DNA of 64,000 bases from Comamonas testosteroni (GTDB lineage Bacteria; Pseudomonadota; Gammaproteobacteria; Burkholderiales; Burkholderiaceae_C), in the NCBI RefSeq assembly GCF_000761245.1, contig NZ_AWOR01000068.1:124001-188000 (forward strand). The letters run 5' to 3'. Below the pieces are notes generated by a model. That model worked only from the letters and a program-made list of their open reading frames with translations, was not told the origin of the DNA and did no database searches. The position numbers and the translations under genes were made by a program. Every line of letters begins with the position of its first letter. The stretch's first letter is position 1. Positions 44,610 to 54,339 of the stretch are shown here, piece by piece.

Positions 44610-45493
44610 CGCGCTCCAGCCTCCAGACATTGCATCAGATACCGTCCATAGCCGTTCTTGAGCAACGGCCTTGCCAGCTCGGCGAGCTGCGTGGCGTCAA
44701 TCCAGCCAGCACGAAATGCGATTTCTTCCGGGCACGCAACCTTCAACCCCTGACGCTGCTCAAGGGTTGCAATGAATTGACCTGCCTCCAGCAGACTGTC
44801 ATGGGTGCCAGTGTCGAGCCAGGCATAGCCTCGCCCCATCAGCTTCACATTGAGCTGACCTCTTTCGAGATAAATACGATTGATGTCTGTGATTTCCAGC
44901 TCGCCTCTGCCAGAAGGCTTGAGAGTCTTTGCAATCTCGACCACTTGCGAATCGTAGAAATACAGCCCCGTCACTGCGTAATTGGATTTTGGCTCGACCG
45001 GTTTTTCCTCTATCGAGAGCACCTGCCCCTGCTGGTCAAATTCCACCACCCCGTAGCGGCTGGGATCCTGCACATGATAGGCAAACACCGTCGCCCCATC
45101 CTGGCTCTGATTGGCAACTTTGACCAAGGTCTGCAGATCATGGCCGTGGAAAATATTGTCTCCAAGCACCAACGCGCAAGAGGCCCCACTCAGGAAAGAC
45201 TCGGCAATCAAAAAGGCCTGCGCCAAACCATCAGGGCTAGGCTGCACCGCATATTCAAGCTCAAGCCCCCATTGCAGCCCATCACCCAACAATTGCTGAA
45301 AGCGCGGCGTATCCTGCGGCGTGCTGATGATCAAGATGTCCCGGATGCCCGCCAGCATCAGCGTGCTCAGCGGGTAGTAGATCATGGGCTTGTCGTAGAT
45401 CGGCAGCAGCTGTTTGCTGATGGCCAGGGTGGCGGGGTGCAGACGGGTGCCGGAGCCGCCAGCCAGAATGATGCCTTTGCGCTGTGTCGTCAT
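44606..45493 (-). CDS. rfbA: Glucose-1-phosphate thymidylyltransferase
   Basis: 295 residues. [15 protein letters not shown] signature at the N-terminus, [14 protein letters not shown] near 108, and the substrate region [17 protein letters not shown] near 140. Converts glucose-1-phosphate and dTTP to dTDP-glucose, the first step towards dTDP-L-rhamnose. The gene is coupled to rfbC and separated from rfbD by about 60 bp. Confidence 0.95.
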   Translation of the reverse strand: MTTQRKGIILAGGSGTRLHPATLAISKQLLPIYDKPMIYYPLSTLMLAGIRDILIISTPQDTPRFQQLLGDGLQWGLELEYAVQPSPDGLAQAFLIAESFLSGASCALVLGDNIFHGHDLQTLVKVANQSQDGATVFAYHVQDPSRYGVVEFDQQGQVLSIEEKPVEPKSNYAVTGLYFYDSQVVEIAKTLKPSGRGELEITDINRIYLERGQLNVKLMGRGYAWLDTGTHDSLLEAGQFIATLEQRQGLKVACPEEIAFRAGWIDATQLAELARPLLKNGYGRYLMQCLEAGAR

Positions 45494-45506
45494 GATGAAT
45501 CAATGG

Positions 45507-45524
45507 ATAGCTTCAAACGCTTTA
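45507..45524 (+). repeat. ATAGCTGC-type intergenic word, copy D
   Basis: ATAGCTTCAAACGCTTTA in the rfbA-rfbD gap, a degenerate match to ATAGCTGCnAGCGCTT found at other intergenic sites in the window. Confidence 0.55.
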
Positions 45525-45556
45525 CGGATAAGCACTTGAAGCGAATTATTGGAAGA

Positions 45557-46462
45557 TTACAGAATCTCGCGCAGCATGCGCTCCACGCCTTGCTGCCATG
45601 CCGGCAAATGCAGTTGCATGACCGCTTGCAGCTTCTGTGTATCCAGGCGCGAGTTCAAGGGCCGCGCCGCCGGTGTCGGGAAAGCCGTGGTCGACACGGC
45701 AGCAATGCTTTGCACCTTCCAGTCCAGATCCGGACGCAGGCTTTGGGCGCGCTCGATCACATGGCAGGCATAGGCATGCCAGTTGGTCTCTCCTGCCGCG
45801 ACCAGATGGTAGAGACCGCCATCGCCTTCATGAGCGCTCACATGGCGCACGGCATGGGCCGTGACATCGGCAATCAGATCGGCGCCGGTCGGTGCTCCCC
45901 ATTGATCGTTGATCACGCTGAGCGCCTCACGCTCCTGCGCCAGGCGCAACATGGTCTTGGCAAAGTTGCCGCCACGTGCTGCATAGACCCAGCTGGTGCG
46001 AAAAATCAGGTGGCGGCAATTCGTGGCAGCAATTCGCTGCTCGCCCTCCAGCTTGGTGCGACCGTAGACCGATAGCGCCCCGGTCGCATCGCCCTCCTTG
46101 CGCGCCGCACTGCCAAAGCCGTCGAAGACATAGTCGGTGCTGTAGTGCACCAGCAAGGCGCCCAGGCTTTTAGCCTCCTGCGCCATGACTTCAGGGGCTT
46201 CGGCATTCAGGTGCCAAGCCAGATCTGGCTCGCTCTCGGCCTTGTCCACTGCCGTATGCGCTGCGGCATTGACGATCACATCTGGGCGCACGCTGCGAAT
46301 GGTCTGCGCCAGCGTCTGCAGATCGCCGATATCACCGCACAGACCATTTCCATCCACATTCACGCTCTGGCGATCCAGCGCAATCACCTCGCCCAAAGGG
46401 GCGAGGCTTCGCTGCAGCTCCCAGCCGACCTGACCGTTCTTGCCCAGCAAGAGCAGCTTCAT
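45557..46462 (-). CDS. rfbD: dTDP-4-dehydrorhamnose reductase
   Basis: About 301 residues, SDR fold. Nucleotide motif [17 protein letters not shown], catalytic YGRTKLEGE (YxxxK near 130), and DYVFDG just before it. Final step giving dTDP-L-rhamnose. The start ATG at 46462 overlaps the rfbB stop by 4 bp (ATGA), which fixes the start. Confidence 0.94.
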   Translation of the reverse strand: MKLLLLGKNGQVGWELQRSLAPLGEVIALDRQSVNVDGNGLCGDIGDLQTLAQTIRSVRPDVIVNAAAHTAVDKAESEPDLAWHLNAEAPEVMAQEAKSLGALLVHYSTDYVFDGFGSAARKEGDATGALSVYGRTKLEGEQRIAATNCRHLIFRTSWVYAARGGNFAKTMLRLAQEREALSVINDQWGAPTGADLIADVTAHAVRHVSAHEGDGGLYHLVAAGETNWHAYACHVIERAQSLRPDLDWKVQSIAAVSTTAFPTPAARPLNSRLDTQKLQAVMQLHLPAWQQGVERMLREIL

Positions 46463-47529
46463 GCCGAAGCCTCTGCGGTGTACTGCTTTTGCACCCAGTC
46501 GCGGTATGCGCCCGATTGCACATTGGCCACCCACTCGGGGTTGGCCAGATACCACTGCACGGTCTTGCGAATGCCTGTCTCGAAGGTCTCGGCCGGCTTC
46601 CAGCCCAGCTCACGCTCGAGCTTGCGCGCATCGATCGCATAGCGGCGATCATGGCCGGGACGGTCGATCACATAGGTGATCTGCTCGGCATAGGCCTTGC
46701 CATCGGCGCGCGGGCGCAGCTCGTCGAGCAAGCTGCACACGGTCTTGACGATGTCGATATTGGCCTTCTCGTTCCAGCCGCCCACGTTATAGGTCTCGCC
46801 CAGTTGGCCGGCCTCCAGCACACGGCGGATGGCGCTGCAATGGTCGCGCACATACAGCCAGTCACGCACCTGCATGCCGTCGCCGTAGATGGGCAGCGGC
46901 TTGCCTGCCAGCGCATTGACAATGACCAGCGGGATGAGCTTTTCCGGGAAATGCAGCGGGCCGTAATTGTTGCTGCAGTTGGTCGTCAGCACCGGCAGGC
47001 CGTAGGTGTGATGCCAGGCACGCACCAGATGGTCCGAAGCAGCCTTGCTGGCCGAGTACGGGCTGTTGGGCTCGTAATTGTGCTCTTCGGTAAACGCAGG
47101 GTCCGTGGGCGCCAGCGTGCCATAGACCTCGTCGGTGGAGACATGCAGAAAACGGAAGCCGGACTTGGCCTCGTCCTCCAGACCATTCCAATAGGCACGC
47201 ACTGCCTCCAGCAGGCGGAAAGTGCCCACCACATTGGTCTGTATGAAATCCTCGGGACCATGAATGGAGCGGTCCACATGCGACTCGGCCGCCAAGTTCA
47301 CCACGGCGCGAGGCTGGTGCTGCGCCAGCAATTGCGCCAGTTGTGCATTGTCGCCGATATCGGCCTGCACGAAAACATGGCGGGCATCGCCCTTCAAGCT
47401 GGCCAGATTCTCCAGATTGCCTGCATAGGTCAGTTTGTCGATATTGACCACAGGCTCGTTCACATATGCCAGCCAGTCGAGAACAAAGTTGGCGCCGATA
47501 AAGCCTGCACCGCCGGTTACAAAAATCAT
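46459..47529 (-). CDS. rfbB: dTDP-glucose 4,6-dehydratase
   Basis: 356 residues, extended [20 protein letters not shown] for [12 protein letters not shown] near 135, [16 protein letters not shown] (YxxxK near 160), and [14 protein letters not shown]. Second step of dTDP-L-rhamnose synthesis. First gene of rfbB-rfbD-rfbA-rfbC on the - strand. The cluster sits about 13 kb away from the other O-antigen genes. Confidence 0.95.
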   Translation of the reverse strand: MIFVTGGAGFIGANFVLDWLAYVNEPVVNIDKLTYAGNLENLASLKGDARHVFVQADIGDNAQLAQLLAQHQPRAVVNLAAESHVDRSIHGPEDFIQTNVVGTFRLLEAVRAYWNGLEDEAKSGFRFLHVSTDEVYGTLAPTDPAFTEEHNYEPNSPYSASKAASDHLVRAWHHTYGLPVLTTNCSNNYGPLHFPEKLIPLVIVNALAGKPLPIYGDGMQVRDWLYVRDHCSAIRRVLEAGQLGETYNVGGWNEKANIDIVKTVCSLLDELRPRADGKAYAEQITYVIDRPGHDRRYAIDARKLERELGWKPAETFETGIRKTVQWYLANPEWVANVQSGAYRDWVQKQYTAEASA

Positions 47530-47595
47530 AGAGAGATGCCTCTAAATTTCAGTGATAGCGATAAGACCCAACCCATGGCCATCAAGCCTGTGCAC

Positions 47596-48369
47596 TCAGC
47601 CCCAACGCTTTTCAGCCATCACCAGCAGGCCATCAAAAATCAGGTTGTTGATCAGCTCAAAAGGCCTGGTCATGCTCGGAGACATTTTCCAGCCGGCGCC
47701 GCCCGCCATGATGCACATCGGCTCTGCGCCGCAGTGTTCGGCCAGGTGCTGGTACATGCGCTCCACCGCACCCGCAATGGCATAGGTTCCGCCGCTGGTC
47801 AGCGCATCGCTGGTGTTCTTGGGAAAGCACCTGACTTCACCGGTCGGCACGTGCAGACCCGCAGTGCCGCCTTCCAGGGCCCTGAGCATGATGCCATGCC
47901 CGGGAATGATCAGGCCGCCCAGAAATCGGCCTTGCGCATCCATGGCGTCGACCGTCACTGCGGTGCCCACCATAACCGTGATCAAAGGCCGGGCCTCGCC
48001 CAATTGCAACATGTGGTGACGTGCACCAATCATGGCCACCCATCGGTCCGCCCCCAGCCTGGAAGGATGGTCATAGCCATTGGTCACGCCGGCTTCTGCA
48101 ATAGACGGAACTACCCATTGAGGCTCGAGATTCCATCCCAGCATGAGTTCGATCTGCTCGTGCACCCTGCGCCTTGCCGTCTCACCGGCAACCACGCAGC
48201 CCAGCATGCGCTCAGGAGCCGGCAAGCCTGCCCAGGCACCATCTGCCAAGCGCTCAATATGCTCCAGGAACTCCGCTCCATGGGCCAGCAAGGCAGCACC
48301 CGGGCGATGATCTTCATACATGGCCCACTTCAAACGGGTGTTGCCAATGTCTATGGCCAAAAATGTCAT
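47596..48369 (-). CDS. coaX: Type III pantothenate kinase
   Basis: About 257 residues. ASKHA-fold kinase of CoA synthesis: phosphate 1 motif [16 protein letters not shown] at residue 3-18, [13 protein letters not shown] near 120, and [22 protein letters not shown] near 145. Start ATG 48369 begins the conserved motif and is preferred over upstream in-frame starts. Uses ATP and K+ or NH4+ and is not feedback-inhibited by CoA (family knowledge). birA, frequently its neighbour, is not visible here. Confidence 0.93.
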   Translation of the reverse strand: MTFLAIDIGNTRLKWAMYEDHRPGAALLAHGAEFLEHIERLADGAWAGLPAPERMLGCVVAGETARRRVHEQIELMLGWNLEPQWVVPSIAEAGVTNGYDHPSRLGADRWVAMIGARHHMLQLGEARPLITVMVGTAVTVDAMDAQGRFLGGLIIPGHGIMLRALEGGTAGLHVPTGEVRCFPKNTSDALTSGGTYAIAGAVERMYQHLAEHCGAEPMCIMAGGAGWKMSPSMTRPFELINNLIFDGLLVMAEKRWG

Positions 48370-48539
48370 GCGGCGGATTATCAGCACTTTTCTCTTCGTC
48401 AGACAGCCGTTTGTCACATTCATTACAAGCGGGCAGGAAATTGTCAAAGAAAGCGCTCAGTCCATATCCTGCAAGGATTCATTTCGATTTCCCGTTAAAG
48501 TGAACCGCCTTCTTCCACTAATTTTGAGGAGTCGAAACC

Positions 48540-49010
48540 ATGGGTCTGTTCAGTTTCATCAAGGAAGCCGGAGAAAAACTGTTTGGCGGCAGTGACGCAC
48601 ATGCTGCTGCACCGGCCGAAGACTTGAATGCCAAGGCGGCTCAAGCGATCGCCAGCTATGTCAACACTCAGAATCTTGGCGTATCCGACCTGCAGGTTCA
48701 GTTCGATGGCTCTCAAGGCAAGGTGACGGTCAACGGGACCGCCCCCACTCAGGCCATCAAGGAAAAAGTGACGCTGTGCTGCGGCAATGTGGCCAATGTC
48801 CAGTCCGTGGACAACCTGATGACGGTCACCAACCCCGAGCCAGAAGCCCAGTACCACGATGTGGTGCGCGGTGACACCCTGTCGGCCATCTCCAAGAAGT
48901 ACTATGGCGACGCCAACAAGTACAACGTGATTTTTGAAGCCAACAAGCCCATGCTCAGCAACCCGGACAGGATCTATCCCGGCCAGAAGCTGCGCATCCC
49001 GGCGCTGTAA
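48540..49010 (+). CDS. BON-LysM protein (Kbp/YgaU-like)
   Basis: 156 residues. After a short N-terminal helix (GLFSFIKEAGEKLFGG), a BON domain (about 35-95) is followed by a LysM domain (YHDVVRGDTLSAISKKYYGD to YPGQKLRIPAL, 103-156). No signal peptide, as in E. coli Kbp, a cytoplasmic K+-binding protein. GAGGAG 8 nt before the ATG. A strong terminator follows. Confidence 0.88.
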   Translation: MGLFSFIKEAGEKLFGGSDAHAAAPAEDLNAKAAQAIASYVNTQNLGVSDLQVQFDGSQGKVTVNGTAPTQAIKEKVTLCCGNVANVQSVDNLMTVTNPEPEAQYHDVVRGDTLSAISKKYYGDANKYNVIFEANKPMLSNPDRIYPGQKLRIPAL

Positions 49011-49038
49011 ATACGGCCCTGCATATACGGTCAGGCAT

Positions 49039-49066
49039 AAAAGCGCTCGGAAGAGCGCTTTTTTTA
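49039..49066 (+). terminator. Intrinsic terminator of the LysM gene
   Basis: Stem AAAAGCGCTC (49039-49048) / GAGCGCTTTT (49053-49062) with loop GGAA and a trailing T-run. Confidence 0.85.
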
Positions 49067-49092
49067 TTCGTGACAAAGCTAGACTGCAGCTT

Positions 49093-50103
49093 ATGAAAAC
49101 TCTGCTCACAGGCGGCGCCGGCTATATCGGCAGCCATACCGCCATTGAACTGCTAGGCAAAGGCCATGAAGTCGTGATTTTCGACAACTTCAGCAACAGC
49201 CATCCTGAAGCCATCCGCCGCGTGGAGCAAATCACTGGACGCACCATTGCCGTGATCAATGGCGATGTACGCGATCAAGCTGCACTTGAGCAGGCATTGC
49301 GGGAGCATGGCATTGACAGCGTCGTGCATTTGGCTGGCAAGAAGGCCGTGGGCGAGTCATCCGCACAGCCAGTTGACTACTACGACAACAATGTCAACGG
49401 AACCCTTGTTTTACTGCGGGCGATGCAAAGTCTGGCGATACACAAGCTTGTCTTCAGCTCGTCCGCCACCGTCTACGGGACGCCCCAATACCTGCCCTAT
49501 GACGAAAAACACCCCACGGCGGCGATGAATCCCTATGGGCGGACCAAGCTCATGGCAGAAGAAATCCTCGCCGACCTGGCGCACTCGGACTCCAAATGGA
49601 GCATGGCCGTTCTGCGCTATTTCAACCCCATCGGAGCACATCCCAGCGGCCTGATTGGCGAAGACCCGGCAGATATTCCCAATAACCTTCTACCCTACAT
49701 CGCACAGGTTGCAGTGGGAAGGCGCGACAAGCTGCAGATTTTTGGCGGCGACTACAACACACCGGATGGCACGGGAGTGCGCGACTATCTTCACGTCGTG
49801 GATCTCGCCAGCGGACATGTCAAGGCCCTGGAAAAGCTTGCGTCTGGTGTCATGACCTTCAACTTGGGCACCGGCAAGGGCTTTAGCGTGCTCGACGTTC
49901 TGCACGCCTTCGAGAAGGCCTGCGGCAAGGCCATTCCATACGCCATTACCGAGCGACGCCCCGGCGATCTGCCAAGCTATTACGCCAACCCTGATCACGC
50001 CCTGAAAACCCTTGGCTGGCAAGCCGAGCATGATCTGGACACCATGTGCGCCGACACATGGCGCTGGCAAAGCCGCAACCCCAACGGCTATCGCTCGATC
50101 TAG
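49093..50103 (+). CDS. galE: UDP-glucose 4-epimerase
   Basis: 336 residues, extended SDR. LLTGGAGYIGSHTAIELL for NAD+, SSSATVYG near 124, NPYGRTKLMAEEIL (YxxxK near 148), and LRYFNPIGAHPSGLIGEDP near 180. Interconverts UDP-Glc and UDP-Gal (or HexNAc forms). Start ATG 49093 gives the conserved N-terminus; a much longer in-frame start is rejected. Close to rfbBDAC but on the opposite strand. Confidence 0.93.
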   Translation: MKTLLTGGAGYIGSHTAIELLGKGHEVVIFDNFSNSHPEAIRRVEQITGRTIAVINGDVRDQAALEQALREHGIDSVVHLAGKKAVGESSAQPVDYYDNNVNGTLVLLRAMQSLAIHKLVFSSSATVYGTPQYLPYDEKHPTAAMNPYGRTKLMAEEILADLAHSDSKWSMAVLRYFNPIGAHPSGLIGEDPADIPNNLLPYIAQVAVGRRDKLQIFGGDYNTPDGTGVRDYLHVVDLASGHVKALEKLASGVMTFNLGTGKGFSVLDVLHAFEKACGKAIPYAITERRPGDLPSYYANPDHALKTLGWQAEHDLDTMCADTWRWQSRNPNGYRSI

Positions 50104-50127
50104 AAGCTACCGATCAAGCCCTGCGCA

Positions 50128-50544
50128 TTACTGATGCCAGGGCAGGCCGCGCTTGCGCCAGCCACCCAACTGGCCTCGTTGGCCGTTGGCGTCAACGTCG
50201 CCCTCAAAACCTTCAAGAATGTTGTAGGCCTCGACTCCCAGGCCCGCAGCACGCTGGGCGGCCGCAACGGAACGCACTCCGCTGCGGCACAGAAGCACCA
50301 CTTTCTTGCCCTCGGGTACTGCTGCTCGCAGTTCGGCGTCAAAGTTCTGGTTGACGGCCATGCCGGGCCACTGCTTCCAGGCCACGGCAACAGCGCCTGG
50401 CACCTTGCCCACCCACTCGCGCTCGGCATCGGTGCGCACATCGACCAGAACGGCCTCGCCAGCCTGCAGCCATTGCCAGGCCAGTTCCGCCGGCACATCG
50501 CCGGCATAGCCGGCAGCGGGTTGGATTTGGGTTGTATTGCTCAT
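50128..50544 (-). CDS. Rhodanese-like sulfurtransferase
   Basis: About 138 residues, one rhodanese domain. VLVDVRTDAEREWVGKVPGAV near 35 and the active-site loop VVLLCRSGVRSVAAA (Cys near 92), with WRKRGLPWHQ at the end. Single-domain sulfurtransferase with unknown acceptor. Its start lies downstream of the YgjP-like gene on the same strand, with about 26 bp between. Confidence 0.88.
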   Translation of the reverse strand: MSNTTQIQPAAGYAGDVPAELAWQWLQAGEAVLVDVRTDAEREWVGKVPGAVAVAWKQWPGMAVNQNFDAELRAAVPEGKKVVLLCRSGVRSVAAAQRAAGLGVEAYNILEGFEGDVDANGQRGQLGGWRKRGLPWHQ

Positions 50545-50570
50545 TTCATTCCTCGTCTCGGTCATTGCCG

Positions 50571-51563
50571 CTATTCCCAAACCGGCAGAGGCCTGTCTCT
50601 CAAGGCTCTGCGCAAGTGCTTCCAGTCGGGCAGCACCTGAGCCACCACAGCCCAGAACTGCGGGCTGTGATCCATATGATGCAGATGGGCGAGCTCATGC
50701 ACCACCACATAGTCGATGATTTGCGGGCTGTGCTGCATCAACCGCCAGTTCAGACGAATAATCCCGCTGCTGTTGGCACTGCCCCAGCGCGTGCTGGCAC
50801 TTGTCAGGCGCAGCGCATTCCAGCGCACGCCCATGAGTGCGGCAAAGTGCAGCATGCGGGCCGTGAAATAGCTGCGCGCCTCCCGCAGGATCCAGGCCTG
50901 AACGGTTGCGCGCACCTGAGCTGCCGGTGCCTGCGGCGGCAGGGGAAGGTGCAGGCTTTGCGAGCCATCGATCCCCTGCTCTCTATGCGTCTGGCGGGTA
51001 CGCAGCAGTTGTGGCGCATCCCCGGTCAGCCGCAAATTCATGGGCTGCCCCAGGTAGTCAAGCACGCCTCCATCCTGCCAGAGAATGCGCGCCTCCTGCT
51101 TGATCTGCTGTCGCTGTCCGGCTTCCTGCAGCTTGCGCACAATCCAGCCGGCCTTGGTCTGCAACGCTGATTCGATCTCGCGCATGGCCACCCATTGCGG
51201 AGCGGTGACTTCAAGCCCTTGCTGCCCTACGCTGAAGCCGATGCTGCGGCGCGCCGAACGGCGCAGCAGATAAGCCACCTCACACCCTTGCAAGCGGGCG
51301 CTGTGGCTGGCTTCCGGATGTACCAGAAGTGCGGGCTCTGCAGGCAGCTCATCCTCTTCAGAATCAATAGCACCCACCGAAATACTGACGGGCGCTACAG
51401 GCTGACTATTCTCAAATTCCAGCTCGGATTGATCCAAACGCCGTTCAATCGCTTCAGGGCCACTGCGCCGGCGCTTGCGCGGCACTAACCCACCCTGCCC
51501 ATCCCCCACCGCAGGCGGCACCAGCCATTGCCAAGCTTGCTGCAAGCTATCGCCTGTGGACAT
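50571..51563 (-). CDS. YgjP-like metallopeptidase (SprT/M48 fold)
   Basis: 330 residues. The long N-terminal part (about 1-100, rich in Arg, Glu and Pro) is variable. The C-terminal domain is the COG1451/YgjP type: IIRLNWRLMQHSPQIIDYVVVHELAHLHHMDHSP with the zinc motif HELAH (His near 290, split here), and WAVVAQVLPDWKHLRRALR at the end. Located between plsC and the rhodanese gene in a same-strand cluster with gmhB and plsC, the standard neighbourhood in Comamonadaceae. Confidence 0.85.
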   Translation of the reverse strand: MSTGDSLQQAWQWLVPPAVGDGQGGLVPRKRRRSGPEAIERRLDQSELEFENSQPVAPVSISVGAIDSEEDELPAEPALLVHPEASHSARLQGCEVAYLLRRSARRSIGFSVGQQGLEVTAPQWVAMREIESALQTKAGWIVRKLQEAGQRQQIKQEARILWQDGGVLDYLGQPMNLRLTGDAPQLLRTRQTHREQGIDGSQSLHLPLPPQAPAAQVRATVQAWILREARSYFTARMLHFAALMGVRWNALRLTSASTRWGSANSSGIIRLNWRLMQHSPQIIDYVVVHELAHLHHMDHSPQFWAVVAQVLPDWKHLRRALRDRPLPVWE

Positions 51564-51576
51564 GGGCAGTTTTGCC

Positions 51577-52317
51577 TTATTTGCGGTAGGCCTCGGGGTC
51601 CAGGCGCTGCATTTCGGACTCGATCCAGGCCTCGACCTCGACCATCAGCTCGTCATGCTTGCGGCCGACCGAAGAAATGGGCTTTCCTATGGAAACCTCC
51701 ACCACACCGGGCTTTTTGATGAAGGCCTTGCGCGGCCAGCACTTGGCCGAGGTAACAGCGATGGGTACCACGGGCGCACCCGTCATGATGGCCAGACGGG
51801 TGGCGCCGGTCTTGTACTCGCCCACTTCTCCGCGATTCACACGTGTACCCTCGGGAAACATGATGACCCAGATGCCTTGATCGAGCAGGCGCTTGCCTTG
51901 CTCCACCACCTTGTGAAAGGCGCGCGAGCGCTGGGCTCGGTCGATGTGGATCATGTCCAGTGCACCGATGGACCAACCGAAGAATGGCACCTTCAGCAGC
52001 TCCTTCTTGAACACATAGGCCAGCGGGCGCGGCATGATGGCAGGCATGAGAAAGGTCTCGTAGGTGGACTGGTGCTTGACCAGCAGCACCACCCCCTGAT
52101 TCGGGTCCGCAGGCAGGTTCTCCATGCCCTGCACCTGATACCGGACCCCCATGATCACGCGGGCGCTGTCCACCGAGAGCTTGAGCCAGGCGCGGGCAGC
52201 GCGGTATGCCTTGGTCGACGAACCGCTGGTCCACTTGGCCAGCAGCACCGCGAAAGTGTAGGGAATGACGGTAATAGCCATCCACAACATGTGGAGGACG
52301 GAGCGAATCAGGGGCAT
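51577..52317 (-). CDS. plsC: 1-Acyl-sn-glycerol-3-phosphate acyltransferase
   Basis: About 246 residues. Membrane helix near the N-terminus (VLHMLWMAITVIPYTFAV). Motif I is HQSTYE (H-x4-E in place of the standard H-x4-D; seen in some betaproteobacterial homologues, so not necessarily inactivating), and motif III is FPEGTRVNRGE near 155. Acylates lysophosphatidic acid to phosphatidic acid. Start ATG 52317 (MPLIRSV). It follows gmhB on the same strand. Confidence 0.9.
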   Translation of the reverse strand: MPLIRSVLHMLWMAITVIPYTFAVLLAKWTSGSSTKAYRAARAWLKLSVDSARVIMGVRYQVQGMENLPADPNQGVVLLVKHQSTYETFLMPAIMPRPLAYVFKKELLKVPFFGWSIGALDMIHIDRAQRSRAFHKVVEQGKRLLDQGIWVIMFPEGTRVNRGEVGEYKTGATRLAIMTGAPVVPIAVTSAKCWPRKAFIKKPGVVEVSIGKPISSVGRKHDELMVEVEAWIESEMQRLDPEAYRK

Positions 52318-52390
52318 GACAGCAATCGAATGACGTGAGCACAGACCTGAAGCCTGGCCCATTGATTTGGCACAGTTATCAACAAGAAAC

Positions 52391-52408
52391 ATAGCAGCTT
52401 GCGCTACT
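52391..52408 (+). repeat. ATAGCTGC-type intergenic word, copy E
   Basis: ATAGCAGCTTGCGCTACT, a 13 of 16 match to ATAGCTGCTAGCGCTT, located between plsC and gmhB. Confidence 0.5.
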
Positions 52409-52448
52409 CTTTCAAGCAGTTGAGTCTATTTTGACCTGAAACCCGAGC

Positions 52449-53036
52449 TCAATGCGGGGCAGGCGCCGAATCCAGGGATTGAGCATCCTCATCCCCGCCC
52501 AGCGGCAACAGCATATTCACCACGGCCGCCAGATCTGGATAGCGCTCGCTGCCTTCAGGCAGGACGGCATCACTGCTGCACTCGGGCCTGGCGGTGGACT
52601 CCACGAACACCAGATGAGCGCCCAGAGCCTTGCCCGCCTGCAAATGCTCGACACCGCTGCCAATGGCCCAGATTTCATGGCCTTCCGCACCGTAGCGATC
52701 GGCAATCTGCTCGAACAGCGCTACGCCTGGTTTGCGGCACTGGCAGTCTTCATCAGGAGCGTGCGGACAAAAAAACACTGCCTCCACCCGCGCGCCGACG
52801 GCTGCCATTTCCCGGTGCATCTTGGCGTGCACTGCGTTGAGCTCGATCACATCGAACAGCCCGCGACCCAGCCCAGGCTGATTGGTGGCGACCACCACAT
52901 GCCAGCCGGCACGGTTCAGGCGTGAAACTGCCTCCAGCGCGCTGGGAACTGCTACCCATTCATCGGGCCGGCCAATGAAACCTTGAGCTCCCCACTGGTT
53001 CAGGGTGCCATCACGGTCAAGAATTGCGATCTTCAT
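52449..53036 (-). CDS. gmhB: D-glycero-beta-D-manno-heptose-1,7-bisphosphate 7-phosphatase family protein
   Basis: 195 residues, HAD fold. Motif I is ILDRDGTLNQ (residues 4-13), motif II VVATNQPGLGRG near 50, and a zinc loop FFCPHAPDEDCQCRKPG near 90-105. HAD motif IV, usually GDxxxD, here reads IGSGVEHLQAG near 130, with both aspartates replaced. Magnesium binding and activity may be impaired, or the protein may have another role. Normally makes heptose-1-phosphate for LPS core. Same-strand operon with plsC. Confidence 0.85.
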   Translation of the reverse strand: MKIAILDRDGTLNQWGAQGFIGRPDEWVAVPSALEAVSRLNRAGWHVVVATNQPGLGRGLFDVIELNAVHAKMHREMAAVGARVEAVFFCPHAPDEDCQCRKPGVALFEQIADRYGAEGHEIWAIGSGVEHLQAGKALGAHLVFVESTARPECSSDAVLPEGSERYPDLAAVVNMLLPLGGDEDAQSLDSAPAPH

Positions 53037-53065
53037 GGGGGAGACGGTAGTCGATGACAGAAAAA

Positions 53066-53094
53066 AGCCCGCTTACCTCAAGGCCAAGCGGGCT
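53066..53094 (-). terminator. Intrinsic terminator of fabAB
   Basis: Stem AGCCCGCTT (53066-53074) / AAGCGGGCT (53086-53094) with an 11-nt loop and a T-run on the - strand (A-run 53061-53066). Located 22 bp after the fabB stop. Confidence 0.85.
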
Positions 53095-53115
53095 CGCGAT
53101 CCAGGACTCCGGCGC

Positions 53116-54339
53116 TTACTGCCCTTCCCAGCGCTTGAGCACCAGGGAGGCATTGGTGCCGCCAAAGCCAAAGCTGTTGGACAGCACGGTCTTGAGTTCG
53201 GCATCGCGGGTCTGGGTGACCAGAGGCATATCGCCCAGCAGCGGATCGGGTGTGTCCACGTTCACGGACCCTGCGATAAAGCCCTTGTTCAGCATGATCA
53301 GGCAGTAAATCGCCTCCTGCACACCGGTCGCGCCCAGCGAGTGGCCGGTCAGCGACTTAGTGGACGAGAATGCGGGCACCTGGTCGCCGAACAGCTCGCG
53401 CATGGCACGAACTTCCTGCATATCGCCCACGGGGGTCGATGTGCCGTGGGTGTTGATGTAGTCGATGGGCGCATCCACGGTTTCCATGGCCTGCTTCATG
53501 CAGGCGATGGCGCCGTCGCCCGAAGGGGCGACCATGTCCTCACCGTCGCTGGTGGCGCCAAAGCCCACCACTTCGGCCAGGATGTTGGCGCCGCGCGCCA
53601 GCGCATGATCCAGGCTTTCCAGCACCACGGCACCACCACCGCCGGCGATCACAAAGCCGTCGCGGTTGGCGTCGTAGGCACGCGAGGCCTTCTCTGGCGT
53701 CTCGTTGTACTTGCTGGACATGGCACCCATGCCGTCGAACAGCAGCGACATGCCCCAGGACAGCTCTTCGCCGCCGCCGGCAAACATCACATCCTGCATG
53801 CCCCAGGCGATCTGCTGAGCCGCAGCACCGATACAGTGGGCCGAGGTGGAGCATGCCGAGGTGATGGAGTAGTTGATGCCCTTGACCTTGAAGTTGGTTG
53901 CCAGGCAAGCCGACACCGTGGAGCTCATGCAGCGTGTGACCTGGTAAGGGCCAACGCGGCGGATGCCTTTTTCACGCAGCGTATCGGCTGCCTCGATCTG
54001 ATTGGCCGGCGAGCCGCCGCCCGAGCCCATGATCAGACCGGTGCGCGGGTTGCTCACCTGTTCGGGCGTGAGACCGGCTTGCTTGATCGCGTCTTCGAGG
54101 GCGATCTGCGAATAAGCCGCAGCATCACCCATGAAGCGCAACTGCTTGCGGTCGATGCGCGCCTCGACATCGATCTCGGGAATACCTGCCACCTGCGAGC
54201 GCATGCCCAGCTCCGTGAACTGGGGCATGGCCTTGATTCCGCTTTTGCCCTCGCGCAGCGAGGCCTCCACCGTTGCCAGGTCATTGCCGATGCACGAGAC
54301 AATGCCCGCGCCGGTGATCACTACCCGCTTCTTGCTCAT
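53116..54339 (-). CDS. fabB: 3-Oxoacyl-ACP synthase I
   Basis: 407 residues, KAS fold. Cys-His-His triad: [10 protein letters not shown] (Cys near 163), [12 protein letters not shown] (His near 297), and [12 protein letters not shown] (His near 332). The closing VLKRWEG matches FabB. Elongates acyl-ACPs including cis-3-decenoyl-ACP, so needed for unsaturated fatty acids. The start overlaps the fabA stop by 4 bp. Confidence 0.94.
   Translation of the reverse strand: MSKKRVVITGAGIVSCIGNDLATVEASLREGKSGIKAMPQFTELGMRSQVAGIPEIDVEARIDRKQLRFMGDAAAYSQIALEDAIKQAGLTPEQVSNPRTGLIMGSGGGSPANQIEAADTLREKGIRRVGPYQVTRCMSSTVSACLATNFKVKGINYSITSACSTSAHCIGAAAQQIAWGMQDVMFAGGGEELSWGMSLLFDGMGAMSSKYNETPEKASRAYDANRDGFVIAGGGGAVVLESLDHALARGANILAEVVGFGATSDGEDMVAPSGDGAIACMKQAMETVDAPIDYINTHGTSTPVGDMQEVRAMRELFGDQVPAFSSTKSLTGHSLGATGVQEAIYCLIMLNKGFIAGSVNVDTPDPLLGDMPLVTQTRDAELKTVLSNSFGFGGTNASLVLKRWEGQ

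Noticed and set aside
46489-48498. 669-codon open frame on the + strand over rfbB-coaX
   Set aside because: Shadow frame spanning several real genes on the other strand.
51577-52317. Loss of PlsC function because motif I is H-x4-E
   Set aside because: Other motifs are intact and I recall the Glu variant in homologues from related bacteria; kept as a note in the feature.
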